Source of the DNA: Rhizosphaericola mali | GTDB taxonomy: Bacteria > Bacteroidota > Bacteroidia > Chitinophagales > Chitinophagaceae | Length of the DNA stretch: 64,000 bases | NCBI RefSeq assembly: GCF_004337365.2 | Contig: NZ_CP044016.1 | Location: forward strand, 3,100,001 to 3,164,000 | Direction: 5' to 3' | Shown: one piece after another, positions 46,409 through 54,878 of the stretch | Numbering within the stretch: position 1 is the first letter of the stretch | How the letters are laid out: each line of letters starts with the position of its first letter | Notes under the pieces: model-generated | Told to the model about the DNA's origin: nothing | What the model saw: the letters and a program-made list of their open reading frames with translations, nothing else | The model's database searches: none | Position numbers and translations under genes: made by a program

Positions 46409-47311
46409 TTATTCTGAAATCACAAATGATGGAAAACGCTTTTTTGCAGCATCTATTTTTGCCAAAACTTCTTTCTCAGTTCCTTCAAATGGACCAGAAG
46501 TTTCAATATTTAAAGTCGCCATCGAAGCCGCAAATGCCCCAGCTTTCTCAATAGACAATCCTTTTGCACGACAATATAAATAACCAGCCATATAGGTATC
46601 ACCGCAACCTGTTGCATCAATAATCTGTAAAGGTTCGAAGGCTGGAATAAGGTGAAATTCGTCTTCACTATAGATGACAGAGCCCATACTTCCCAAGGTA
46701 ATTATCACCTCTTTCACGCCCCAATCTGACAATATTTTCACTCCCTCGGTAACATCTGAAGTTCCTGTAAGCACTTCCATTTCAGATTCATTGGCTTTCA
46801 AATAAGTAACGTGTTGCAATGCATTTGTTTTCTCTTTCCAATCAATGGGAAAAACATCCACCCCTCTCACCTCGCGTAATAAACCTTGTACATCCAAAGA
46901 CACCGTTGCTTTTTCTGCCAAATATGCCATCAAATCAGCGGAAAAGTCATCCGCTAAAAGGGAGCCAAGATGAAATATTTTCGCATGTATATCTTTCAAT
47001 CCATCAATGGTAAATGGATCTGCTTTTTCCAAAACTCTTTGGATACGGATATCTTGATTTTCTGGATAAATATTTTCAAAAAAGACCGTGTGCTCGCTTG
47101 GCAATTGAATAATTTCAATACCACTATTACGCAATTTGGTTACGACATTTTCATCTTTTTTACCAATGGCTGTCACCAAAACAAATTGACGATCAATGTT
47201 GTGTAATGCTTTGGAGAAATAAAAAGCCGTTCCTCCTGGCATGAATACTTCACTTTTCGGCGTTACCACTTTATCCATGGTAATATGACCGACACAACAT
47301 ATATCAAACAT
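46409..47311 (-). CDS. PfkB-family sugar kinase
   Basis: The 300-residue kinase has the family signature: GHITMDKVVTPKSEVFMPGG in the N-terminal part, and the C-terminal PfkB motif IDATGCGDTYMAGYLYCRA with the catalytic aspartate. The sugar cannot be identified; ribokinase, fructokinase and related members look similar. It is convergent with the DUF3037 cassette and upstream is the queE gene in the same direction. Confidence 0.9.
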   Translation of the reverse strand: MFDICCVGHITMDKVVTPKSEVFMPGGTAFYFSKALHNIDRQFVLVTAIGKKDENVVTKLRNSGIEIIQLPSEHTVFFENIYPENQDIRIQRVLEKADPFTIDGLKDIHAKIFHLGSLLADDFSADLMAYLAEKATVSLDVQGLLREVRGVDVFPIDWKEKTNALQHVTYLKANESEMEVLTGTSDVTEGVKILSDWGVKEVIITLGSMGSVIYSEDEFHLIPAFEPLQIIDATGCGDTYMAGYLYCRAKGLSIEKAGAFAASMATLNIETSGPFEGTEKEVLAKIDAAKKRFPSFVISE

Positions 47312-47351
47312 AAACTAAAATTTAAAAATCGAAAATAATACACAGATTCCG

Positions 47352-48005
47352 CTATGGAATATCCATGTACTTGTGTATCTGCAAACAGATTTCCCATTGA
47401 GGATTACTTTTGACATAATCGATCATCAATGGCAACATCTCTGCACGCTTGCTCCATTCTGGTTGTATATATAATTTGCATGCTGGATTTACTTCTGCCG
47501 CATATTTTTCTGCCCAGGCAAAATCTGATTTATTGAAAATAATCACTTTCAACTCATTTGCTGCTTGAATTACATCCGGCAATGCAAATTTGAATTTCTT
47601 GGGAGAAAGACAGATCCAATCAAAATGTCCACTTAAAGGATGTGCTCCTGAGGTTTCAATATTTGTCTGAAAACCAACTTGATGCAACGCATCTGTCAAA
47701 GCATCTAATGGATGCATCAACGGCTCGCCACCCGTAATTACCGCAATAATATTCTTCGGATCTCCACCAACTTCCTCCAATGCCTTAGCGACAATTTGGT
47801 CAATGGAAAATTTTGGATGTGCGTCTATATCCCAACTATCCTTCACATCACACCAAACGCACCCCACGTCACAGCCACCCAAACGAATAAAATACGCCGC
47901 ATGTCCTTGATAAAATCCTTCTCCTTGAATGGTGTAAAAGGACTCCATCACGGGCAAATGCATGCTCGTCTGAGTGGTTGTATTTTTTTCTATATTCTCT
48001 ATCAT
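47352..48005 (-). CDS. queE: 7-Carboxy-7-deazaguanine synthase
   Basis: QueE is a radical SAM enzyme of the queuosine pathway. The characteristic segment is ESFYTIQGEGFYQGHAAYFI with the cluster motif GGCDVGCVWCD (C-x3-C-x2-C), followed by VITGGEPLMHP. I use the ATG at 48005. An adjacent TTG at 48008 is in frame but not needed. folD ends 3 bp upstream, so the two genes are co-transcribed. No queC or queD is in this window. Confidence 0.95.
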   Translation of the reverse strand: MIENIEKNTTTQTSMHLPVMESFYTIQGEGFYQGHAAYFIRLGGCDVGCVWCDVKDSWDIDAHPKFSIDQIVAKALEEVGGDPKNIIAVITGGEPLMHPLDALTDALHQVGFQTNIETSGAHPLSGHFDWICLSPKKFKFALPDVIQAANELKVIIFNKSDFAWAEKYAAEVNPACKLYIQPEWSKRAEMLPLMIDYVKSNPQWEICLQIHKYMDIP

Positions 48006-48008
48006 CAA

Positions 48009-48896
48009 CTACGCCTCTATCCCTTCTGCTTTTTTATAAGCAACTAATGTATTTTTTAATAATCCAGCGATGGTCATCAAACCTACACCACCTGGTACTG
48101 GTGTGATATAAGAAGATTTCGGAGCTACTTCTTCAAAATCAACGTCTCCACTGATTCTAAATCCTTTTTTCTTTGTAGCATCTTCAATACGCGTAATACC
48201 TACGTCAATGATAACCGCACCATCTTTTACCATATTTGCTTTTACAAATCCTGGTTTGCCCAATGCAGCAACAACGATATCCCCTTGCGCACAGATTTCT
48301 TCCAAATTTGGTGTATGTGAATGGCAAATCGTTACAGTACAATTACCATGAGGCAAATTGCTACTTAACAAAATACTCATCGGACGTCCAACGATATTAC
48401 TACGACCGATAACAACCGCATGTTTACCTTTTGTAGGAATATTGTAATGCTCCAACATCAACATAATACCATAAGGCGTCGCAGGAATGAATGTCGGAAT
48501 ACCCAATACCAAATTACCCGCACTTACAGGATGAAAACCATCCACGTCTTTATTAGGATTGATACTTTCGATGACTTTTTTCTCACTAATATGTTTTGGT
48601 AAAGGCAATTGTACCAAAATACCATCCACACTAGCATCTTCATTTAACTTTTTAATTTCAGATAAAAGTCCTTCTTCCGAAACATTTTCATCCAATCGAA
48701 TAAGCGTAGAAATGAAACCAATCTCGTGGCAATTCTTTTGTTTGCTTGCGACATACGTTTCACTCGCGCCATTATTTCCGACAAGAATAACCGCCAAATG
48801 AGGCGCTCTGCGATTTTGAGCAAGAAGTATATCCACTTCTTTTTTCAAATTTTCTTTTACTGCAGCTGCAGCAATTTTTCCGTCAAGTATTTGCAT
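48009..48896 (-). CDS. folD: Bifunctional methylene-THF dehydrogenase/cyclohydrolase
   Basis: FolD interconverts 5,10-methylene-, methenyl- and 10-formyl-THF. Motifs are LVGNNGASETYVASKQKNCHEIGF (cyclohydrolase lysine), ILVQLPLPKHI, HPVSAGNL, and the C-terminal ITPVPGGVGLMTIAGLL. I start at the ATG at 48896 (QILDGKIAAAAVKENLK), which fits the family length of about 295. An upstream in-frame codon would add 15 non-conserved residues. It overlaps no gene and is followed by queE. Confidence 0.95.
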   Translation of the reverse strand: MQILDGKIAAAAVKENLKKEVDILLAQNRRAPHLAVILVGNNGASETYVASKQKNCHEIGFISTLIRLDENVSEEGLLSEIKKLNEDASVDGILVQLPLPKHISEKKVIESINPNKDVDGFHPVSAGNLVLGIPTFIPATPYGIMLMLEHYNIPTKGKHAVVIGRSNIVGRPMSILLSSNLPHGNCTVTICHSHTPNLEEICAQGDIVVAALGKPGFVKANMVKDGAVIIDVGITRIEDATKKKGFRISGDVDFEEVAPKSSYITPVPGGVGLMTIAGLLKNTLVAYKKAEGIEA

Positions 48897-48911
48897 GATG
48901 CGTGCAAAGAT

Positions 48912-48953
48912 AAAAAAGGGAAATAAGAATTTTAAATTCAATTCTTATTTCCC
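48912..48953 (-). terminator. Intrinsic terminator of the lipocalin-like gene
   Basis: GGGAAATAAGAATT (48918-48931) pairs with AATTCTTATTTCCC (48940-48953), a perfect 14-bp stem. On the minus strand a run of T follows (48912-48917). Confidence 0.85.
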
Positions 48954-48981
48954 CAAGTTTATGGATTTGTTTTTGTTTTCT

Positions 48982-49512
48982 TTATTGTCTTACAAAGTTA
49001 AATGTAACAGTCGCTGGACGACCATCTACATTGATATCTTCCGTAGCTGTAAATCCTGAAGTAGTAGAATTTACAATATTCAAAATATAACCATCCGTAA
49101 TTTTTTTTGCTTTCGCACCATTTAAAACTTTGAAACGAAATTGGCTCTGACCGTTTACGGTACGAATAGACCAGTTGATACTTCTTTGACCAGGACCACA
49201 ATTGCTATTTCCTGAAATCGTATAACTACCATATCCATTGAATGGCAAATGCCATGTGCTACCTTCAAAACAATTTGGGGCAGCATCATCAAAAACTAAT
49301 GTATTCAAATACACAGAATGAACAATCGTAGCTGTATCCTTTGCAAAATATTCTTTCTTAACACCACCAGAATCAATACCACTAAAACTAATATTATTTA
49401 AAACATAATCTCCATCAAGGTTCACTCCTGCAACTTTATGTCCAGAGGAACAAGAAATTAATCCGATCGTCACAATGCTTAATAGGGCAAGGACAAATTT
49501 GTTCTTTTTCAT
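48982..49512 (-). CDS. Lipocalin-like lipoprotein
   Basis: The 176-residue protein has a lipoprotein signal with the lipobox in IGLISCSSG. The mature part starts with a lipocalin-type GDYVLNNISFSG and continues with alternating beta strands (STWHLPFNGYGSYTISGNS, and AKKITDGYILNIVN). It ends in FNFVRQ. It is a small beta-barrel carrier of the lipocalin/calycin type, with no ligand known. It has its own strong terminator and possibly a promoter that overlaps the tsaD stop. Confidence 0.8.
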   Translation of the reverse strand: MKKNKFVLALLSIVTIGLISCSSGHKVAGVNLDGDYVLNNISFSGIDSGGVKKEYFAKDTATIVHSVYLNTLVFDDAAPNCFEGSTWHLPFNGYGSYTISGNSNCGPGQRSINWSIRTVNGQSQFRFKVLNGAKAKKITDGYILNIVNSTTSGFTATEDINVDGRPATVTFNFVRQ

Positions 49513-49557
49513 ATTTTCAATTTAGGTTATACTTTATATGCAAGCAAAGTGCCAAAT

Positions 49558-50577
49558 TTACCATTTCGCTCTTGCGGTAGGACTAATATTTAAATCTGCA
49601 AATTCACCACTCAAATATTTGTAATAGCCGGTAATAGCAATCATCCCTCCATTATCCGTACAATATTGGAATGGTGGACAAAAAGTCTCCCAACCTAACT
49701 CCGCTCCTACTTTGGTTAAAGTCTCACGCAGACCACTATTTGCGCTTACACCACCAGCGATACACACTTGATTGATTCCTGTCTGCGCAACTGCTTTTTT
49801 CAATTTTTTTATTAAAATATCAATAATGGTAAATTGAACAGATGCGCACAAGTCCTCTTTATTTTCCTCAATAAAATGAGGATTTTCGAATTTTTGTTTG
49901 TTTAAAAAATATAAAACAGATGTTTTCAATCCACTAAAACTAAAATTCAAATCGGGAATTTGCGGTTCTGCAAATTTGAATTTATGTGGATCACCCACTT
50001 TTGCATATTTATCAATCAAAGGACCTCCTGGATAAGGCAAACCTAAAATTTTGGCTGTTTTATCAAACGCTTCGCCAGCTGCGTCATCAATCGTTTCACC
50101 CAAAACTTCCAAATGCAAAGGATTATGTGCGACTACTATCTGCGTATGACCACCACTTACCGTCAAACACAAAAATGGAAAAGACGGTTTTTTATCCAAA
50201 TACTCCTCCCCTGATGGAATAACATTGGCCAAAACGTGTGCTTGCATGTGGTGAACGGCGATTAATGGTACTTGCAAACTCATCGCCATCGATTTGGCAA
50301 ATTGACTACCTACCAATAAACTGCCTATCAAACCTGGCGCTTGCGTAAAGGCAATTGCGGTAATATCTTTTGCGGAGATCTCTGCTTTTTTCAAAGCGGT
50401 ATCTACCACTGGAACGATATTTTGAATATGGGCGCGACTAGCCAATTCGGGTACGACTCCGCCGTATTGTTCGTGTATTTTTTGTGATGCTGTTACATTG
50501 GAAACCACTTTTCCTTCGATACAAATAGCAGCACTTGTATCATCACAAGAAGATTCTATTCCTAAAATTATTGCCAA
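49558..50577 (-). CDS. tsaD: tRNA N6-adenosine threonylcarbamoyltransferase
   Basis: TsaD transfers the threonylcarbamoyl group to A37 of ANN-reading tRNAs. Visible motifs are LGIESSCDDTSAAIC, GVVPELASRAHI, the metal-binding VHHMQAHVLANV, LTVSGGHTQIV, and CIAGGVSANSGLR. The frame holds no ATG before the conserved region: the possible starts are TTG at 50577 (followed by AIILGIESS, which fits the usual N-terminus) and TTG at 50601. I use the former. The upstream ABC permease gene ends about 60 bp away on the same strand. Confidence 0.93.
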   Translation of the reverse strand: MAIILGIESSCDDTSAAICIEGKVVSNVTASQKIHEQYGGVVPELASRAHIQNIVPVVDTALKKAEISAKDITAIAFTQAPGLIGSLLVGSQFAKSMAMSLQVPLIAVHHMQAHVLANVIPSGEEYLDKKPSFPFLCLTVSGGHTQIVVAHNPLHLEVLGETIDDAAGEAFDKTAKILGLPYPGGPLIDKYAKVGDPHKFKFAEPQIPDLNFSFSGLKTSVLYFLNKQKFENPHFIEENKEDLCASVQFTIIDILIKKLKKAVAQTGINQVCIAGGVSANSGLRETLTKVGAELGWETFCPPFQYCTDNGGMIAITGYYKYLSGEFADLNISPTARAKW

Positions 50578-50638
50578 AATATTCTGATTTTGATTTGGCA
50601 AAATTAGACAAAAATTAGAGAAGGATATATAAGCTTTT

Positions 50639-51889
50639 TTATTTGCGTATAGCAGTAACTGGATTCAGACGTGCGGCCTGCATGGCAGGAATAATTCCCG
50701 CAAGTATGCCAAATACGATACAAATGGTAAAGGCAATCACAATAATATGACCGGCGATAAATATGGGAAAAGGCAAAAATGCACTTAAAATTAAGGAAAG
50801 TATAAATACTAACAAAAGTCCAATCGCTCCACCAAGCGAACAAAGAAAAGCACTTTCTATCAAAAATTCGGTCAAAATAGAGCCACTTTTAGCGCCTAAT
50901 GCTTTTTTCAAACCAATCTGACCTGTTCGTTCTTTTACTGTTACAAACATGATATTTGCTACCCCAAAAACTCCTACAACCAAAGACAATCCGGCAATAA
51001 AAATACCTCCCCAATTGATCGCAGAAAAAATACTATCCGTATTATTACTGAGTACATTGATATCATTTAAGGCAAAATTATCTGACTGTCTCGGACTCAA
51101 TCTACGTACTTGCCGCATCGCTCCACGTAATTCATCAACCAAAGCAGTATTGGAAACGCCAGGTTTTGCCATTACAATCAATACCGGAGAGGAATTGTTA
51201 TTATTGATATTAAAAATATTCGCATAACAATAGTATCCCAAAATCACAGAATTATCATAGTCAAAAAACTGTGCGATACTTTTCCCTTGTTTTTCGAGAA
51301 CGCCAATAATATTAATTCTTTTGCCTTCTACATTAATCGCCTTCCCAACCGCCGCCTGCGCAACGCCAAATAATTGACTCGCCACTTCATATCCAACCAC
51401 ACCAACAGAGCTCCCCCGTTCGAATTCATTTCTATTCAGATAACGACCATATCCAATCTTGAGTTTTTGGATCACGCTAAAATCTTCAGATACGCCATTT
51501 ACACTAACATTGCTATATTGAAAATTTTTATAGTGCAGGTTAACGGTTTGATTATCCATAAAGCAAATATTGCTCGCCAATGTGGTACGCTCTTGAAGTA
51601 ATTTTAATTCAGAATATTTTACTGCAGGACGATTGACAAATTTCCACCAGGGATAATCGGAAGAATTAAGATATTCCCATTTATCAATAAAAATGGTATT
51701 GGTACCAAGAGCATCGATATCTGATTTAATTTTTTGCTTCAAACTATCCACCAACGCCATCACTCCTATAATACAAAAAATACCAATCGTGATACCAAAT
51801 AACGAAAGAAATGTACGCAGTTTATTGACCTTCAACTCTTGTAAGGCCATTAAAAAACTGTTCCAGATAATTGCTAGCTTCTTTCGCAT
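50639..51889 (-). CDS. MacB/FtsX-family ABC transporter permease
   Basis: The 416-residue protein has a first transmembrane helix in residues 20-45 (LRTFLSLFGITIGIFCIIG), a large periplasmic MacB_PCD domain (about 55-270), and three further helices in the FtsX domain (about 285-410; GIFIAGLSLVVGVFGVANIMFVTVKER). It ends PAMQAARLNPVTAIRK, which is the hallmark of this family. It would work with an ATPase not present here. Function in antimicrobial or lipoprotein export is only inference. The start at 51889 fits the family length. Confidence 0.9.
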   Translation of the reverse strand: MRKKLAIIWNSFLMALQELKVNKLRTFLSLFGITIGIFCIIGVMALVDSLKQKIKSDIDALGTNTIFIDKWEYLNSSDYPWWKFVNRPAVKYSELKLLQERTTLASNICFMDNQTVNLHYKNFQYSNVSVNGVSEDFSVIQKLKIGYGRYLNRNEFERGSSVGVVGYEVASQLFGVAQAAVGKAINVEGKRINIIGVLEKQGKSIAQFFDYDNSVILGYYCYANIFNINNNNSSPVLIVMAKPGVSNTALVDELRGAMRQVRRLSPRQSDNFALNDINVLSNNTDSIFSAINWGGIFIAGLSLVVGVFGVANIMFVTVKERTGQIGLKKALGAKSGSILTEFLIESAFLCSLGGAIGLLLVFILSLILSAFLPFPIFIAGHIIVIAFTICIVFGILAGIIPAMQAARLNPVTAIRK

Positions 51890-51996
51890 AATTCAAAATT
51901 AGAATTTCATCCATAGAAATACCCATTTTGATATTGGTTTTATTTGAGCGGTTACATATTGGGATATATGGCAGAAAAAATAAAATGAAATATTTT

Positions 51997-52026
51997 TTTG
52001 TAAATAAAATTTTACCCCTATATTTG
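51997..52026 (+). promoter_or_regulatory. Promoter of the first tRNA-Pro
   Basis: TTTG (51997-52000), 18 bp, TATATTTG (52019-52026) fits the Bacteroidota consensus. The -7 element is inside the duplicated segment, while the -33 element is not. Confidence 0.7.
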
Positions 52027-52133
52027 CACCCCGCAAAGCGATAAGCGGAAGGGCATTCGGGGCGTAGCGTAGCCCGGTTATCGCGCCTGGTTTGGGACCA
52101 GGAGGTCGCAAGTTCGAATCTTGCCGCCCCGAC
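52016..52133 (+). repeat. 118-bp direct repeat copy 1 (tRNA-Pro with -7 element)
   Basis: This segment matches 52724-52841 in 117 of 118 positions, with a single A to G difference at 52035 versus 52743. It covers the -7 promoter element, leader and full tRNA-Pro gene, plus the next base. Confidence 0.95.
52058..52132 (+). tRNA. tRNA-Pro (anticodon TGG), copy 1
   Basis: Acceptor stem CGGGGCG with CGCCCCG, discriminator A, anticodon stem CCTGG and CCAGG around loop TTTGGGA (anticodon TGG), T arm TTCGAAT. It folds as a standard cloverleaf of 75 nt without an encoded CCA. A strong terminator follows. Confidence 0.96.
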
Positions 52134-52134
52134 T

Positions 52135-52165
52135 AAAAAGACAAATCATTTAGATTTGTCTTTTT
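52135..52165 (+). terminator. Terminator after tRNA-Pro copy 1
   Basis: AAAAAGACAAATC (52135-52147), loop ATTTA, GATTTGTCTTTTT (52153-52165): a perfect 13-bp stem including the T tract. Confidence 0.85.
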
Positions 52166-52225
52166 CTATTTTAAATAGTTTAGCTTTATATCGACAACCA
52201 AATACTTACTTATAAACTAATTTTT

Positions 52226-52633
52226 ATGAAAATAACCTTTCTCTTGATTTCTCTTTTGTTGATTACAAACACAATTTATAGTCAAAGTTTAACACCAGAA
52301 CAAATAATAGGGAAATGGAAAGTTGTGAAAATATTAAAGAAGCCAAGTAATCCAAACTTTAAAGACTTTTTGAAAGGATTTGAATCCGCAACGTTCGAAT
52401 TTAAAAGCGATTCAAAATTTAACCTAACAACTAATAATAACAATAAAATATTTTCTATGCTTACAGACCATACCCAAAATGTGGATTGGATAATTAGAAA
52501 AAATATTCCAGTAATAAGCATTGGTTCTAAAACTGACCATTATAACACTTTAAATATTTACGCAAAATTGGGAGAAACCAATATCTTTCAGCTAGAAGAA
52601 AGTGAAATTGTCTTGCAAGTCGAAAAACTATAA
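52226..52633 (+). CDS. Small secreted protein, lipocalin-like
   Basis: The 135-residue protein has a signal peptide (KITFLLISLLLITNTIYSQ). The mature part begins with the lipocalin-like IGKWKVVKILKKPSN, followed by beta strands (SATFEFKSDSKFNLTTNN, and VDWIIRKNIPVISIGSK). I recognise no precise family. It lies between the two tRNA-Pro genes on the same strand and could be part of an inserted or duplicated segment. Function unknown. Confidence 0.7.
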   Translation: MKITFLLISLLLITNTIYSQSLTPEQIIGKWKVVKILKKPSNPNFKDFLKGFESATFEFKSDSKFNLTTNNNNKIFSMLTDHTQNVDWIIRKNIPVISIGSKTDHYNTLNIYAKLGETNIFQLEESEIVLQVEKL

Positions 52634-52723
52634 TTTTAATATATCCTTTAAATACATTATTCGAAAGAGAATTTAAGCATTAAAAAATATTTATGTTCTT
52701 AAATACTTATAATAATTTAATAT

Positions 52724-52841
52724 CCCTATATTTGCACCCCGCGAAGCGATAAGCGGAAGGGCATTCGGGGCGTAGCGTAGCCCGGTTATCGCGCCTGGTT
52801 TGGGACCAGGAGGTCGCAAGTTCGAATCTTGCCGCCCCGAC
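52724..52841 (+). repeat. 118-bp direct repeat copy 2 (tRNA-Pro with -7 element)
   Basis: Copy of 52016-52133, 708 bp downstream, with one difference. The -7 element (52727-52734) is shared; the -33 element is not conserved here. Confidence 0.95.
52766..52840 (+). tRNA. tRNA-Pro (anticodon TGG), copy 2
   Basis: Identical in sequence to copy 1 across the 75-nt gene. It folds the same way. It is the likely attachment target of the integrative element that follows, because its 3' end lies at the element boundary. Confidence 0.96.
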
Positions 52842-52863
52842 AACAATTGATTCAATTTGAGTC

Positions 52864-52898
52864 AAAAGCCTGTAAACAGTATGTTTACAGGCTTTTTT
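52864..52898 (+). terminator. Terminator after tRNA-Pro copy 2
   Basis: AAAAGCCTGTAAAC (52864-52877), loop AGTAT, GTTTACAGGCTTTT (52883-52896), a perfect 14-bp stem, then T. Confidence 0.9.
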
Positions 52899-52942
52899 GT
52901 TTTATTTCGGGACTAAATAAATGCATTTCAATGCAAATATCT

Positions 52943-52975
52943 GGTGTACTAATAGGTGTACCCTCCAGTGTACCT
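52943..52975 (+). repeat. Three repeats with 12-bp period before integrase 1
   Basis: GGTGTAC at 52943-52949 and 52955-52961, and AGTGTAC at 52967-52973; the starts are exactly 12 bp apart. They lie between the tRNA-Pro terminator and the first integrase. Possible arm-type recombinase binding sites. Confidence 0.75.
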
Positions 52976-53116
52976 AAATTAGCTTCGTAATTTATTGATA
53001 GTCAATATTTTGTACTAGCAAATTTGAACAGTTTTAGACTGTTTTGAATTCTCCTTTTGGAAATCGGAAGGAATTAAAGTGAAACATATTTATTGAACAT
53101 TGAAAATGAGTGAGTT

Positions 53117-54352
53117 ATGAAGTTAAATCAACAAACTATCGGAATCAGTTTTTTTGTAAGAAAAAGCAAAGTCAAAAACGCGCAATGGCCCATCTTTGCA
53201 CGTATCACAGTCAACAAAGAACGTAAAGACTTTTCTATTAAAGAGTGGGTAAGTGTCAAAAGCTGGGATGAAAAACATAGTCGTGCAAAAAATACCCTCC
53301 CGGAATTAAGACAACTAAATACATACCTTGAATCCATACGAAGTAAAATCATGCAATCATACCGCCAATTGCAGTTGGATGGAAAAATCATCACAGCTGA
53401 AACGCTAAAACGATCTTACTTTGGGTTAGACGAAAATGCCAAAACCTTATTAGAGTTAATGGATTATCATAATTCTCAAATGGTTGGGAAACTTGCAGAA
53501 GGAACGCTTAAAAACTATAGATCTACATCCAGATATATCCAGAAATTTTTAATTGAATTCAAGAAACGTACAGATATCTTTTTGAATGAATTAGATTATC
53601 GTTTCCTATTAGAATTTGAACAATTTGTACGCAATACGCCACTTAAAGATTTTGATCCTTGCCATAACAATGGTTTAATGAAGCATATAGAAAGATTGCG
53701 AAAGATTACTAATTTGGGAGTTCGTTTAGGATGGTTAAGTAAAAATCCTTTTGAGAACTATAGAATTTCATTCCAGAAGTATGATCGTCAATTTTTAGAT
53801 AAAATTGAACTAGACAAAATTGAACAATGTCCACTTAATGATTCTACATTAGTCATTGCTAAAGATTTATTTATCTTTAGTTGTTACACAGGATTAGCCC
53901 CCGTAGATTTATCGAAATTAACAAAAGATAATATCATTAATGGTGAAGGTCCAGAACTATGGATACATACAGAGAGAGAAAAGACCGGAACTATTGTAAA
54001 TGTACCTTTACTACCGAAGGCAATAGAGATTATGCAAAAATATACTAATCATCCAATCGCCATTCATCGAAATAGACTATTTCCACCTCTTTCAAACCAA
54101 CAACTCAATAGATCTCTTAAAATTATTGGTGAAATTTGTTCGATAAATAAATACCTTACTTTTTATATTTCCAGACACACTTTTGCTACTACAATTACGC
54201 TAAATAATGGCGTTCCCATGGAAACGGTCAGTAAAATGCTGGGACATACCAAATATGCAACCACCCAGATCTACGCAAGAATTTTAAACAAAAAAATTGG
54301 AGAAGATATGGCTTCTTTAAGAATCCGTTTGGCAGAAAATAAGAATAACTAA
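53117..54352 (+). CDS. Tyrosine recombinase / integrase 1
   Basis: The 411-residue protein has an N-terminal arm-binding domain (KLNQQTIGISFFVRKSKVKN), a SAM-like core-binding domain (about 120-215), and the catalytic domain. Around the catalytic residues I read CYTGLAPVDLSKLT (no arginine where the first Arg usually lies), FYISRHTFATTITL (Tyr in place of the box-II His, Arg retained), MLGHTKYATTQIYARI with the final tyrosine nucleophile near residue 388. The altered first arginine is also known in IntDOT-type recombinases of this phylum. It lies close to tRNA-Pro, so it probably catalyses tRNA-site integration of the adjacent element. Confidence 0.92.
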   Translation: MKLNQQTIGISFFVRKSKVKNAQWPIFARITVNKERKDFSIKEWVSVKSWDEKHSRAKNTLPELRQLNTYLESIRSKIMQSYRQLQLDGKIITAETLKRSYFGLDENAKTLLELMDYHNSQMVGKLAEGTLKNYRSTSRYIQKFLIEFKKRTDIFLNELDYRFLLEFEQFVRNTPLKDFDPCHNNGLMKHIERLRKITNLGVRLGWLSKNPFENYRISFQKYDRQFLDKIELDKIEQCPLNDSTLVIAKDLFIFSCYTGLAPVDLSKLTKDNIINGEGPELWIHTEREKTGTIVNVPLLPKAIEIMQKYTNHPIAIHRNRLFPPLSNQQLNRSLKIIGEICSINKYLTFYISRHTFATTITLNNGVPMETVSKMLGHTKYATTQIYARILNKKIGEDMASLRIRLAENKNN

Positions 54353-54448
54353 ATCATATTTTTGATAAAATTTAACGATACACATTGTGACCAACTTGGG
54401 ATAATCTAAATCAATTCTTTGAAGTTTTGCTTTATAAAATAATTTGAT

Positions 54449-54778
54449 ATGAATAATACAAATCATCCCAAGACAGAATTCAATATTGATGAAAATACAT
54501 TAGTAATGATGGAAGCAATTAGGAGAATATTATCCGAGTTCCAACAAAAATTATTAATTGAAATTAGAATAGCTCTACAAGAAAAAAAATATCCAATTGA
54601 AAGAGAATGGATTAAAAGTAATGAGATAAAAAAAATACTGGGCATTAGTCATGGGACGCTTCAAACATTAAGAAATAATGGCTCTATTCCTTTTACCAAA
54701 ATAGGTGGCGTAATTTTTTATTCTCGAGAAGAATTGAATAAAATTTTTAAACAAAAGGAATTTCAAACTTCTAAATAA
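54449..54778 (+). CDS. Excisionase-like helix-turn-helix protein
   Basis: The 109-residue protein has a helical N-terminus and a MerR/excisionase-type HTH in its C-terminal half (EWIKSNEIKKILGISHGTL, QTLRNNGSIPFTKIGG, VIFYSREELNKIF). This form is typical of the HTH_17 proteins that serve as directionality factors for tyrosine integrases. It is next to integrase 1 on the same strand, which supports that role. It may also act as a repressor. Confidence 0.82.
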   Translation: MNNTNHPKTEFNIDENTLVMMEAIRRILSEFQQKLLIEIRIALQEKKYPIEREWIKSNEIKKILGISHGTLQTLRNNGSIPFTKIGGVIFYSREELNKIFKQKEFQTSK

Positions 54779-54878
54779 TTTGATAAAATTGGTAAGTAAG
54801 CATTAGTGGGGAAATTACAGTTTATAGAAATTTTTAAAATTATTCTTATAATAGTTACCTTTCTGCGAAATTTATGAG

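Noticed and set aside
46333-46554. 73-codon plus-strand frame downstream of DUF3037
   Set aside because: It runs through the terminator hairpin and into the 3' end of the PfkB-type kinase; low-complexity and without a family.
51899-52111. 70-codon open frame on the minus strand over the tRNA-Pro gene
   Set aside because: It is a translation of the complement of tRNA-Pro and its leader (for example PPGPKPGAITGLRYAP), has no protein signature, and overlaps a clear RNA gene.
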